Positions 32,577-42,178 of a stretch of DNA of 64,000 nucleotides are shown in pieces. The notes under the pieces were generated by a model. It was given only the letters and a program-made list of their open reading frames with translations, ran no database searches and had not been told where the DNA came from. The DNA lies in NCBI GenBank assembly GCA_905181645.1, contig CAJIYN010000001.1, positions 599,334-663,333 of the forward strand, in the 5' to 3' direction. The translations under genes were made by a program, and so were the position numbers. Source of the stretch: an uncultured SAR86 cluster bacterium. Its GTDB lineage: Bacteria > Pseudomonadota > Gammaproteobacteria > Magnimaribacterales > D2472. Within the stretch, counting starts at the first letter, position 1; each line of letters opens with the position of its first letter.

Positions 32577-33678
32577 ATGTACCAGCTACAAACTTATAAA
32601 CAAGATATAACAAAAACAAGAATTGTTGAATCTGATTGGCCCGCGATCAATTGCAATCGGGCGATATTTTACTGCGTATAGAGCGCTTCGCGTTCACCGC
32701 CAACAACGTCACCTATGGTGCGGCTGGCGATACCATTGGCTATTGGAAATTTTTTCCAGCCCAAGATGATGAAAATATGAGTGGGGTTGTATTCCAGTTT
32801 GGGGTTTTGCAGAAGTTACTCATTCAACCAATAAAGATATAGAGGTGGGAGAAAGACTATTTGGTTATTTTCCTCCATCTGATTCATTAAACCTAAGTCC
32901 AATAAAAATTACTGATCAGGGCTTCACTGACGGAAAAGAACATCGCAAGGACTTGCCTGCTGTCTATAATAATTACGTCAGGCTTTCAGGAGATGAGAAT
33001 TATGACATCTCTATGGATCAAGTGAGATCCTTACTTTTTCCATTACATATAACTTCCTTTTGTTTATGTGATGCTCTTCAAGATGAATCTTATCTTGGAG
33101 CATCTCAAGTTATTATTGTTAGTGCTTCAAGCAAAACAGCAATAGGTCTTGCACAAGGTCTGGCTGACACAAATAAAGCTCCAAAAATTATTGGTCTTAC
33201 ATCATCAAAAAATACTGACTTTGTAACTAAGTTAGGTTGTTATGATCAAGTTATTTCATATGATCAACTATCCTCAATAAATAGTAATCTCAAGACTGTT
33301 ATGGTTGATATGGCTGGTAGTCGTGAAATCTTAGGAACACTTCATGGTTCATTGGGTGATAATATGCTCAAGTGCTATACGGTTGGGATGACTCATTGGG
33401 ACAATGAGGTAACAGCAGAAGATGCTTTAGGCCAAGCAATGTTAAGAGATAGAACAGAATTCTTTTTTGCTCCAGCTCACATTCAAAAAAGATTTAAAGA
33501 TTGGGGCTATGAAGGCTACAACCAAAGGACTAATGAATTTATGACCAAGAGATCCAATCAAAGTAAAGACTGGATGAGTGTTATTGAAATTGATGGTATT
33601 GAAAATTTTATAGAAACTTATAACAAAATTGTTGCTGGAGACATAAATCCTAAGGAAGGAATAATTGTCAAAATATAG
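32577..33678 (+). CDS. DUF2855 family protein, frameshifted with a GC-rich patch
   Basis: Starts MYQLQTYKQDITKTRIVES; a frameshift near 32640 leads to LQSGDILLRIERFAFTANNVTYGAAGDTIGYWKFFPA, another near 32785 to VWGFAEVTHSTNKDIEVGERLFGYFPPSDSLNLSP. The rest is clean: DGKEHRKDLPAVYNNYVRL, VIIVSASSKTAIGLAQGL (Rossmann-like), PKIIGLTSSKNTDFVTKLGCYDQVISYDQL, MVDMAGSREILGTLHGSLGDNMLKCYTVGMTHWD and FFFAPAHIQKRFKDWGYEGYNQR. About 365 residues. It resembles zinc-less medium-chain reductases; DUF2855 has no assigned reaction. Bases about 32635-32770 are GC-rich and may be another organism's copy. Confidence 0.82.
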
Positions 33679-33745
33679 AAGGCAATCGCTAGATCATATC
33701 AATTAAAGGCTTTGTAAAGAAAAAAAGACGTAAATTTTTTATTAA

Positions 33746-34893
33746 TTAAAAGTAATAGTTATTTATCTTTAAAAAATCTAAAATTGTTTCTATATCTGAG
33801 ATTGGGTTTATAGAGCTTTCTCCACTTCTAGACTTTAATTCAACTTCTTTATTTTCAATAAATTGTTTACCGATAATAATATTTAAAGGTATACCTATGA
33901 GTTCAGAATCTTTCATTTTAGTTCCATAGCCATCTTTTCTATCATCTAAAAGTACTTCATATCCCATTTCTCTAAGCTGCTCATAGAGACCATCAGCAGC
34001 TGCAGCTATTTCTTCATTTTTATCATATCCAATAGCAATAATATTAATATCATATGGAGCAATACTATGAGGCCAAATAATCCCTTTATCATCATTATTT
34101 TGTTCAATTGCTGCTGCAACTAATCTTGAAACTCCAATACCATAGCAACCCATAAACAAATCAATAGCCCTGCCTTCTTTATTGAGAACATTTGCTTTCA
34201 TTGAATCAGCATAAATTTGACCTAATTTAAATATATGACCAACTTCAATACCTTTTTTAATTTGAATTGTTCCATTACCATCAGGTGAAGGCTTGCCTTC
34301 AAGTGTTTTAATATCTTCACCATCTTTTAATAACAGCTCTGTATTTATTGCAAATTCAGAAGCATTGCTTACCGCTATAGTATCTTCTCCATTTTCTGCC
34401 AATACATGAAATTCTTCCGAGGCATCGCCACCTATCGCGCCAGAATCTGCCTTTACTATTTTATATTCTAAGCCAATTCTTTCTAGAATCTTTTTATATG
34501 TATTTCTCATGGTTAAATATGTTTCTTGAAGAGAATCTTCATCTATATTAAAACTATAAGAATCTTTCATAAGAAATTCTCTTCCACGCATAATTCCATA
34601 TCGAGGCCTTACCTCATCTCTAAACTTTGTTTGAATTTGATAAATATTTAATGGAAGCTCTTTGTAGCTTTTTACATTAGTACGAATTATATCAGTTATA
34701 ACTTCCTCATGCGTTGGACCAAGACAAAAATCTCTATCATGCCTATCCTTAAATCTTAATAATTCTGGTCCCATTTTCTCCCATCGCTTTGTTTCTTCCC
34801 ATAATTCTTTTGGTTGAACCATTGGCATAAAAACTTCTTGGGCGCCTGATGCATCCATCTCTTCTCTAACAATATTCTCAATCTTTCTAAGGT
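33746..34893 (-). CDS. proS: Proline-tRNA ligase ProS, N-terminus missing and editing domain absent
   Basis: Minus strand. Visible from LRKIENIVREEMDASGAQEVFMPMVQPKELWEET onward; about the first 60 residues are lost where a foreign segment begins at about 34896. Motif 2 region LRFKDRHDRDFCLGPTHEEVITDI, FRDEVRPRYGIMRGREFLMKDSYSF, then GAIGGDASEEFHVLAENGEDTIAVSNASEFAINTELL runs after only about 16 residues into PSPDGNGTIQIKKGIEVGHIFKLG, FMGCYGIGVSRLVAAAIEQ (motif 3) and the anticodon domain VLLDDRKDGYGTKMKDSELIGIPLNIIIG. The about 180-residue INS editing domain of gammaproteobacterial ProRS is not there. Confidence 0.93.
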
Positions 34894-34896
34894 TTA

Positions 34897-35008
34897 TTAG
34901 TTGGAGGAATTACGGGTATGATCGGTGCAGGTGGTGGATTTCTAATCATTCCAGCTCTTGTGATATTAGCGAATATCGACATGAAGGTTGCAGTAGGGAG
35001 CATCTTTT
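34897..35008 (+). other. Foreign patch: TauE/SafE (TSUP) permease fragment replacing the proS 5' end
   Basis: Plus strand reads LVGGITGMIGAGGGFLIIPALVILANIDMKVAVGSIF. GLxGAGGGFLIIPALV is the hallmark of the first repeat of TauE/SafE sulfite-exporter-type permeases. It has no start and stops after about 37 codons. It sits where the minus-strand proS N-terminus and its promoter should be. Confidence 0.75.
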
Positions 35009-35102
35009 AAAGTTGGTAATAATAATTTTGAAAGCAGCATTTTATTAATTTTGTATTATAAAAATTCTTATAGTTTATAATTTTATATTTTTTTAGAGAC
35101 TT

Positions 35103-35396
35103 ATGCCGATTTATGACTATAAATGTTCAAAATGTGACCATCAATTTGAAGTAATTCAGAAGTTTTCTGATAAACCTTTAAAAAAATGTCCAGAATGCAA
35201 CTTAAATACTGTTTCAAAAATGGTTTCTGCGCCTTCTTTTAGATTAAAAGGTGGAGGATGGTATGAGACAGATTTCAAAACAGGTAAAAAGAAAAATATA
35301 GCTTCTGACGATACATCTTCAAATAATAGTTCGAAGAAACCCAATAAACAAGATAAAATTACTAAAAAGAACTCTAAAGATAAAAAGGCAGGATAA
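35103..35396 (+). CDS. FmdB-type zinc-ribbon protein
   Basis: [59 protein letters not shown] is the FmdB / CxxC_CxxC_SSSS regulatory zinc ribbon: four cysteines in two CxxC pairs and the GxGWYxTD end. The last 35 residues are a low-complexity Ser/Asn/Lys tail. 97 residues, intact, two bases before aspS, the same neighbour seen in many proteobacteria. Role poorly known. Confidence 0.9.
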   Translation: MPIYDYKCSKCDHQFEVIQKFSDKPLKKCPECNLNTVSKMVSAPSFRLKGGGWYETDFKTGKKKNIASDDTSSNNSSKKPNKQDKITKKNSKDKKAG

Positions 35397-35398
35397 TT

Positions 35399-37126
35399 AT
35401 GCGATCTCATTATTGTGGTGAAGTTACATTAAAAGATCTCGATACTAATATTTCTATATGTGGCTGGGTCCACAGAAGAAGAGATCATGGCGGTATTATT
35501 TTCTTAGATATAAGAGATATAAGAGGAATATGTCAGGTTGTAGTGAATCCTGAAAATAACATAGCTTTTGAGATTGCAGATAATTGTAGAAATGAATTTG
35601 TAATTAAAGTTTCAGGAATGGTCTTAACAAGACCTGAAGGAACCATCAACAGCAATATGCCTACTGGAGAAATTGAATTAGAGGCAGAGAATATTGAGCT
35701 TTTAAATAAAGCAGTTACTCCGGCTTTTCCATTAGATAATTATCAGGACGTAAATGAGGATGTTAGATTAAAGAATAGAGTTCTTGATTTAAGACGTCCT
35801 GAAATGAATCATAGAATTGTTACAAGGTCTAAAATAACCTCTGTAATTAGAAATTACCTTGAAGATAATAACTTTCATGAAATTGAAACGCCCATTCTAA
35901 CAAGAGCTACACCTGAGGGAGCAAGAGACTATATTCTTCCTAGTAGAGTTCATCCGGGTGAATTCTTTGCTTTACCTCAATCACCTCAATTATTTAAGCA
36001 GCTGTTAATGATGGGGGGATTTGATAAATATTATCAGATTGCGAGATGCTTTAGAGATGAAGATCTTAGAGCTGATAGACAACCTGAATTTACCCAATTA
36101 GATCTTGAATTTTCTCTTTTACCAGGAGATATTATTTCAACAGGTACTCCGTTTGATAGTTTTATTAAATAAATTTGTTACACCCTTAAGTAGCAGAAAT
36201 TCCTGCATTAAATTGTCATAGTAACTATTTCTGGAAGCAAATAAAAAATCCCTTTAAAGCTTGTTGAAATATCTAATTTAGTTGCAAATGAAGAGTTTAA
36301 AGTTTTTTCTGGACCAGCTAAAGATAAAGAGTCTCGAGTTGTTGCCCTTAAAATTCCTAATGGAAATTCTTTATCTAAGGATATTGTTCATTCATATCTA
36401 GCAGCAGGCGCTTACATAAAAATTAATGATGTAAATGATCTTGAAAACGGCAAGCAATCTCCAATTTTAAAATTCCTTCATCAAGATACCATTAAAAGCT
36501 TAGTAGAAAATTTAGATCTTCAAAGTGATGATCTTTTATTTTTTGGTGCAGGCTCTAACAATGTTGTGAACTTGAGTATGAGTAGCTTAATCAAAAAAAT
36601 TGGAAAAGATCTAAATCTTTATACTTGCAAATGGGCACCTTGCTGGATAGTTGATTTTCCTATGTTTGAAAAAAATAAGGAAGGTAATTTAACCTCACTA
36701 CACCATCCATTTACTATGCCAAAGTCATCTCTTGATGAGTTAGTTGATTCCCCAGAAAGCGTTATTGCAGAGGCTTATGACATAGTTCTGAATGGTTATG
36801 AAGTTGGTGGTGGATCATTAAGGGTTCATAGTCCAAATATGCAAGAAGCAATCTTTAAAGCATTAAATATTTCTGATGAAGAAGCTCAAAATAAATTTGG
36901 TTTCTTCTTAAAAGCATTATCTTTTGGTTGTCCACCTCATGGAGGTATAGCATTTGGCCTTGATCGCTTAGTTATGCTTTTAACTGATACTGCAAATATA
37001 AGAGACGTCATAGCATTTCCAAAAACTCAAAGCGCTTCTTGCCTTTTAACAGAAGCACCAAACTCAGTTGATGAAAATCAATTAGAGGAATTATTTATTG
37101 AGTCTACCTATAAAGAGGAAGATTAA
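35399..37126 (+). CDS. aspS: Aspartate-tRNA ligase AspS, interrupted by a patch
   Basis: Class II synthetase. Anticodon domain [48 protein letters not shown]; catalytic [98 protein letters not shown]. Bases about 36120-36255 are foreign. The insertion domain resumes [46 protein letters not shown], then [72 protein letters not shown] and [18 protein letters not shown]. The stop overlaps the yebC ATG. Confidence 0.95.
36118..36255 (+). other. Foreign patch inside aspS, starting with an FAH-fold motif
   Basis: [16 protein letters not shown] matches the PGDIIxTGTP signature of fumarylacetoacetate hydrolase / 2-keto-4-pentenoate hydratase family enzymes. The following about 90 bases (to AAAAAATCCC) contain stops in every frame I tried and match nothing I know. 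AspS resumes at about 36258. Confidence 0.65.
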
Positions 37127-37860
37127 TGGCAGGACATTCCAAATGGGCAAATATAAAGCATAGAAAAGCTAGACAAGATGCATCACGTGGAAAAGTATGG
37201 ACTAAGGTCATAAGAGAAATAACTGTTGCAGCAAAAGGTGGTCCTGATCCAGATGACAATCCAAGATTAAGATTGGCATTAGATAAAGCAAATGCAGCTA
37301 ATATGCCAAAGGATAATATTAAAAGAGCAATTCAGAAGGGCTCTGGAACTGGTGAGATGGGAGCAATTGAAGAAATTACATTTGAAGGATATGGACCAAA
37401 TGGAGTTGCTATATTAGTTGAAACAATGACTGATAATAGAAATAGAACAGTTGCTGATGTTAGACATGCTTTTTCTAAATTTGGTGGAAACTTGGGAACA
37501 GATGGCTCAGTTGCATATATGTTCACAAAACAAGGTTTTATAAGCTTTGCCTCAGGAGATGAGGATGAAATCATGGAGGTTGCTTTAGAATCTGGAGCTG
37601 AAGATATGACATCATCTGAAGATGGTTATGAAGTTATTACTAGTTCAGTAAATTTGAGTAAAGTTTTAGAAGCTTTAACAGCCAATAATATAGAAACAAT
37701 TGAAGCTGAAGTTGCAACAAGAGCAGATGTTTTAGTAGATCTAGATGCTGAAGCATCAGAAAAGGTTTTAAAGATTATGAATTTTATGGATGATCTTGAT
37801 GATGTTCAAGAAGTTCATACTAATGGAGAATTTGCAGATGATTTTGAGATTGAGGAATAA
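37126..37860 (+). CDS. yebC: YebC/PmpR family regulator
   Basis: 244 residues, intact. [122 protein letters not shown] are signature YebC. Family members act as DNA-binding regulators and some help ribosomes through proline-rich stretches. In most gammaproteobacteria ruvC follows; here a different nuclease does. Confidence 0.96.
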   Translation: MAGHSKWANIKHRKARQDASRGKVWTKVIREITVAAKGGPDPDDNPRLRLALDKANAANMPKDNIKRAIQKGSGTGEMGAIEEITFEGYGPNGVAILVETMTDNRNRTVADVRHAFSKFGGNLGTDGSVAYMFTKQGFISFASGDEDEIMEVALESGAEDMTSSEDGYEVITSSVNLSKVLEALTANNIETIEAEVATRADVLVDLDAEASEKVLKIMNFMDDLDDVQEVHTNGEFADDFEIEE

Positions 37861-37862
37861 TT

Positions 37863-38237
37863 TTGCCAGTTAATTCAAGAGCTAAAGGTGCAAATTTTGA
37901 AAGAGAAATTGGAAATTTATTGGTCCAAGATCTTAATTTAATTAATCCAGTAAAGAGAATTCTTGAGCAGACCAGAACAAAAGAATTGCCTGATTTGAGG
38001 CTTGGCAGGTGGTGTATTGAGTGTAAAAGATATGGTGATGGTGGAGAGCCGCCAAAAGAATGGTGGGAACAAGTTTTAAAATCTTGTTCTGCAGAGTCTT
38101 TAATGCCTGCACTTATTTATAAATTTAACAGAAGACCAATCAAAGTTAGATTACTGGCATCTTCAATTAATCCAGCAATCCAAAATAAATTAATAACTGT
38201 GGATTTATTATGGGATGATTTTATAGAGATTATCTAG
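37863..38237 (+). CDS. Small PD-(D/E)XK nuclease-like protein in the ruvC position
   Basis: 124 residues from a TTG start two bases after the yebC stop. NSRAKGANFEREIGNLLVQDL, then RTKELPDLRLGRWCIECKRYGDGGEPPKEWWEQVLKSC. E (in FERE), D (LPDL) and ExK (IECKR) fit the PD-(D/E)XK core as in phage-type Holliday-junction resolvases and other small restriction-fold nucleases. No signal peptide. It sits between yebC and ybgC, where ruvC, ruvA and ruvB normally lie, so a substitute resolvase is an attractive but unproved idea. Intact, with host-like base composition. Confidence 0.7.
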   Translation: MPVNSRAKGANFEREIGNLLVQDLNLINPVKRILEQTRTKELPDLRLGRWCIECKRYGDGGEPPKEWWEQVLKSCSAESLMPALIYKFNRRPIKVRLLASSINPAIQNKLITVDLLWDDFIEII

Positions 38238-38264
38238 AATTATTTCAAAAAGATATTCAACTCC

Positions 38265-38673
38265 ATGAAGAAACATTTCAAGTGTAAGGATTTTTCCTTT
38301 AACAGTATTTTGTGAAGATACTGATTTTCAAGGAATTGTTTACCATGCTAACTACCTAAAATATTTTGAAAGGGCTAGAACCCAATTTCTTATAGATCAG
38401 GATATATCTCAAATTTTACTCGAAGCATCTAAACTAGCTTTTGTTGTAAGAGACATCAATTTAAGATTTATTTCGCCAGCTAAACTTGAAGATAAACTTA
38501 TTGTCAGAAGCTCGGTTCAATTCATTTCGAAGGCAAGATTGCTATTTTCTCAGCAAATAATTCAGTTAAATAATGATACTATTATATGTCGCGGAGGGGT
38601 TGAAGTATGTTTTGTAGATTTAATAAAAAACAAACCACGATCTTTCCCTGAAAGGTTATTAAAAATTTTCTAA
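38265..38673 (+). CDS. ybgC: Acyl-CoA thioesterase YbgC (frameshift at the start)
   Basis: Hot-dog fold thioesterase, standard first gene of the tol cluster. FPLTVFCEDTDFQGIVYHANYLKYFERARTQFLIDQDI contains the catalytic DxxGxVYHANY. LAFVVRDINLRFISPAKLEDKLIVRSSVQFISKARLLFSQQI and VCFVDLIKNKPRSFPERLLKIF complete about 130 residues. The good frame has no usual start; ATG 38265 (MKKHFK) joined by a one-base shift near 38283 gives a sensible N-terminus. Absent from the ORF track for that reason. Confidence 0.9.
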
Positions 38674-38685
38674 TGGTTAACTTAT

Positions 38686-39362
38686 ATGAATGACATATCA
38701 ACAATTAACTTATTCCTTGAGGCTGGATTAGTTGTAAAAAGCGTCATGGTAATATTATTATTAATTTCATTATTCTCTTGGATAATTATTATTTAGAAAA
38801 TATTCTTTATAGAAAAATTAAAAGTCTAAACATTATTTTTGAGCGTAAATTCTGGTCTGGTGAAGATCTCAATACTTTATTTAAAGAAGTTAATAATAAT
38901 GATCTTGTCTTATCAGGTTCCTCTAGTGTTTTCAGGAATGCTTTTAAAGAATTCAATCGTTTAAAGTCTGATGAGGATGTTAATGAGTTAGATTTAGAAG
39001 GAATCAATAGGTCTATGAGAGTAGCTATTGCTAGAGATGAAGAGGATATGAACAAGCACTTACCTTTTCTTGCAAATGCTGGATCAGTAAGTCCATACAT
39101 AGGTTTACTTGGAACAGTTTGGGGAATAATGACCTCTTTTCAAGGTCTATCTGATGCAACACAAGCAACCATCAATGCTGTAGCTCCAGGTATTTCTGAG
39201 GCGCTAGTTGCAACTGCAATGGGTTTATTTGCAGCCATACCAGCAGTTGTTGCTTATAATAAATTTACTTCACAATCAGATTCTATTTCGCAAGCGACAA
39301 CTATTTTTGCTGAAGAGTTAGCTAGTATTTTTTATAGGCAGGTTTTAAAAAATAAGAAATGA
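38686..39362 (+). CDS. tolQ: Tol-Pal system protein TolQ (frameshift near 38795)
   Basis: Inner-membrane proton-channel subunit with TolR. ATG 38686: MNDISTINLFLEAGLVVKSVMVILLLISLFSWIII is the first membrane helix; a frameshift then joins the ORF-track part ENILYRKIKSLNIIFERKFWSGEDLNTLF. RDEEDMNKHLPFLANAGSVSPYIGLLGTVWGIMTSFQGLSDATQATINAVAPGISEALVATAMGLFAAIPAVVAYNKF covers helices 2 and 3. About 224 residues. tolR overlaps its stop by 4 bases. Confidence 0.95.
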
Positions 39363-39781
39363 TTTATCGCTTAGCGAAAAGAAAAAAATTACAAGCCGAG
39401 ATTAATGTAGTTCCATATATTGATGTAATGTTAGTTCTGTTAATTATCTTTATGGTCTTATCTCCTTTACTGATTCAAGGCATAGAGGTTAACTTACCTC
39501 AAACTGATACAACAAAAATGTCAGTCCAAAATGAGCCTTTAGTTATTTCCATAGATTCCAAAGGTAATTATTATCTAAACCTTGGTGATGAGAATCTTTC
39601 AATATCAATTGAAGAGTTAAAAAGAAAAGCTTTAGTTATATATCAAGCAAATAATGATATTGAAGTGGTTTTTCAAAGTGATGAAGCTGTTAGTTTTAAC
39701 AGTGTGGCAAAAGCCATGGCAGCAGTTCAAAGTGTAGGTATTTCTAAGATTGGCATTGTTACAACTGGATATGCAGACTAG
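39359..39781 (+). CDS. tolR: Tol-Pal system protein TolR
   Basis: ExbD/TolR family, 140 residues, intact. Short cytosolic start, then INVVPYIDVMLVLLIIFMVLSPLLIQGIEVNLPQT with the membrane Asp that carries protons, and a periplasmic domain ending SVAKAMAAVQSVGISKIGIVTTGYAD. Overlaps tolQ by 4 and tolA by 11 bases. Confidence 0.96.
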   Translation: MIYRLAKRKKLQAEINVVPYIDVMLVLLIIFMVLSPLLIQGIEVNLPQTDTTKMSVQNEPLVISIDSKGNYYLNLGDENLSISIEELKRKALVIYQANNDIEVVFQSDEAVSFNSVAKAMAAVQSVGISKIGIVTTGYAD

Positions 39782-40401
39782 AGCTAATTACTTACAAGCG
39801 TCCTTCTTTTCATTTTTAATTCATGCGGCCCTTTTTCTATACTTAATAGGTTTTTTTTACTCAGAAAAACAATTAAGACCAATTTTAAGCAAACCAGTTA
39901 CTGTAAACATTATTGTTGATGACTTACCAAATAAAAATATTAAGCAATCAGAGTCTACAAAAGTTCTTAAAAAAGTAACCCAAACAAGTCCAGTCACTAT
40001 AGCTAAAGATAGCGCTCTAGAAATTCCAAAAATAAGCTCTGAAGGATCAATTATTAATCTTGAAGATTTATTAAACCAAGAATTGGAAGCATTAGATTCA
40101 AATCAACTAGAGAATGAAATTAATCAATACAGCAGCCTGATCATAAACTTAATAGAGTCTGCCTGGATTAAGCCAAAGAATATTCAGGAAAATTTAATAT
40201 GCGATATAAAGATAAAAATAAACTCACGAGGAAGAATTATAAATATAAGCTTAATCCAAAGTAGTGGTAACATTCGTTTTGATAATTCAGCTCTTCAAGC
40301 AGTTAAAAGAGTAGAAATTCCATTTTTTTAATGAAATAAAAAAAGAAAAATACGAAGATGTCTTTAAAAATATTGTTATTAGCTTTAATCCCTCAAAATG
40401 A
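39771..40401 (+). CDS. tolA: Tol-Pal system protein TolA (frameshift near the end)
   Basis: Spans the periplasm to link TolQR with Pal/TolB. ATG 39771 (MQTRANYLQASFFSFLIHAALFLYLIGFFYSEKQLRP) has one membrane helix. The C-terminal domain SSLIINLIESAWIKPKNIQENLICDIKIKINSRGRIINISLIQSSGNIRFDNSALQAVKRVEIPFF is TonB/TolA-like. A frameshift in the T-run near 40327 hides the end NEIKKEKYEDVFKNIVISFNPSK. About 209 residues, much shorter than E. coli TolA because the long helical middle is small. The stop overlaps tolB. Confidence 0.9.
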
Positions 40402-41658
40402 AAAAATTTCTTATATTAATATTACTTCCAAATTTATTATTTGCAGAATTGCTGCTTGAGATTACTAAAGGATCTGAAAATCCTTACAGAGTTGCAATAA
40501 TTCCCTTTCAAGGAACTAATAGCTCGGTAAATATAATAGTTGAGGTATTAAAGAGTGACTTGATTAGATCTGGAGAGTTTTTTATTTTAGATGAAGAGAT
40601 GCTTTTATCTATCCCAAGTAACATAGAGGAAATAAAGCCTTCTGAATGGAAATTACTGAATATTGATTTTATTGTTTTAGGTAATGTTATAGATGAAGAA
40701 CCTTTTAGTGTTGTTTCACCTTATCAAATTTATGATGTTAATAAAAAAAATAAGATTAGATCTTCAACCGTCTTTGGTATACCTGGAAAGTTGCGTCAGC
40801 TTTCTCATTATATTAGTGATGGTATTTATGAGACTGTTACCGGAATAAAGGGAGTCTCTGCTACGAAAATCCTTTATGTTAATGAAATAATCAATAGTAC
40901 TGATTCAGATTATATTTTATATGTAGCAGATGCAGATGGAGCCAATGAACAAGTGCTATTAAAAAGTAGTGAGCCAATAATATCACCAGCCTGGTCTCCA
41001 GACTCAAAAAAAATAGCCTATGTTTCATTTGAAACAGGAATGGCAAAAGTTTTTATTCAAGATATCGGAACCGGAGAGCGTGAATTAGTCTTGTTAAATG
41101 ATAATCAAATTAGCTCACCAGCCTGGTCTCCTGATGGAAAATTACTTTCTTTAACTTTATATCAAGATGGTAATGCGGAGATTTATATCTTAAATTTACT
41201 TAATAAGAACTTAACCAGACTGACAAAACATTATTCTATAGATACAGAATCAAGCTGGTCGCCAAACGGCACCAAGATTTTATTTACTTCAGGAAGGTCT
41301 GGAGCTCCTCAGTTATATGAAATAGACCTTACTAAACTCAATACAAAACCATCACGTCTAACCTTTGAAGGTAATTACAATGCTAAAGGTTCTTATTTAC
41401 CAAATAACGAAGGTATAGTTTTTCCTTCAATTTCAAATTGCTTTGAAGTACTTTAATGAAAATTTTATAAGACCATTAACTGAATCAAAAATGGATGAAT
41501 CACCCAGTGTTTCTCCTAATGGTAATGTGATAGTCTATGCAATAACAGACGACCAGTCAGGGATGATTGCAGGAGTAACCCTAAGTGGTGCAACTTTTGT
41601 TCTTCCGGCGACAAATGGTAAAGTCAGAGAGCCAGCCTGGTCTGGATTTTTAAGATAA
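40398..41658 (+). CDS. tolB: Tol-Pal system protein TolB (one frameshift)
   Basis: Periplasmic beta-propeller binding Pal. Signal peptide MKKFLILILLPNLLFAE. N-terminal domain ending in GVSATKILYVN, then propeller repeats YILYVADADGANEQVLLKSSEPIISPAWSPDSKKIAYVSFE, SSPAWSPDGKLLSLTLYQDGNAEIYIL, SSWSPNGTKILFTSGRSGAPQLYEID. A frameshift near 41440 is followed by the last repeats MDESPSVSPNGNVIVYAITDD and KVREPAWSGFL. About 419 residues. Confidence 0.95.
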
Positions 41659-41677
41659 TTTTTAGGAGAAATAAACA

Positions 41678-42172
41678 ATGACAAGCAATAATAAATCAAT
41701 AATTTCATATTCCTTTATAGGATTATTTATTGCATCTTGCAGTAGCGTTCAAGTTACCGAAGAGGCCGTATATGAGGATTCTATTCAAAGTATAGAGGTC
41801 TCATCTAAAAGAGCCGAATCATCAACTCCTACAGAGTCTAAGGCTGTTCTTGCTAATGCAACAGTATATTTTGAATTTGATAGTTTTAATCTCTCTTCAA
41901 GATCAATACAAGCGTTAAAAAGTATCACTATGCTAATGCAAGATAACTCTGAAATTGAAATTACTATTTCTGGTCATGCTGATGAAAGAGGCACCAGGGA
42001 ATATAACTTAGCGCTAGGACAAAGAAGAGCAGAAAGTGTTGCCGATTATATAGAATTAAAAGGCATCTCAAGATCAAGGCTTACTATAAAAAGTTATGGA
42101 GAAGAAATGCCAATGATTCAGGGATCCAATGAAAGATCATGGGCAAGGAATAGAAGAGCTGAAATTAATTAA
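41678..42172 (+). CDS. pal: Peptidoglycan-associated lipoprotein Pal
   Basis: 164 residues, intact. Lipobox in SFIGLFIASCSSVQ; OmpA-like domain TVYFEFDSFNLSSRSIQALKSITMLMQDNSEIEITISGHADERGTREYNLALGQRRAESVADYIELKGISRSRLTIKSYGEEMP...RSWARNRRAEIN, with the Asp and Arg that bind diaminopimelate. A good RBS (TTTTAGGAGAAA) precedes it, 19 bases after tolB. Confidence 0.97.
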   Translation: MTSNNKSIISYSFIGLFIASCSSVQVTEEAVYEDSIQSIEVSSKRAESSTPTESKAVLANATVYFEFDSFNLSSRSIQALKSITMLMQDNSEIEITISGHADERGTREYNLALGQRRAESVADYIELKGISRSRLTIKSYGEEMPMIQGSNERSWARNRRAEIN

Positions 42173-42178
42173 ATAAAA

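Noticed and set aside
34897-35008. A sulfite exporter gene between proS and fmdB
   Set aside because: Only about 37 codons of one TauE/SafE repeat without start; a fragment.
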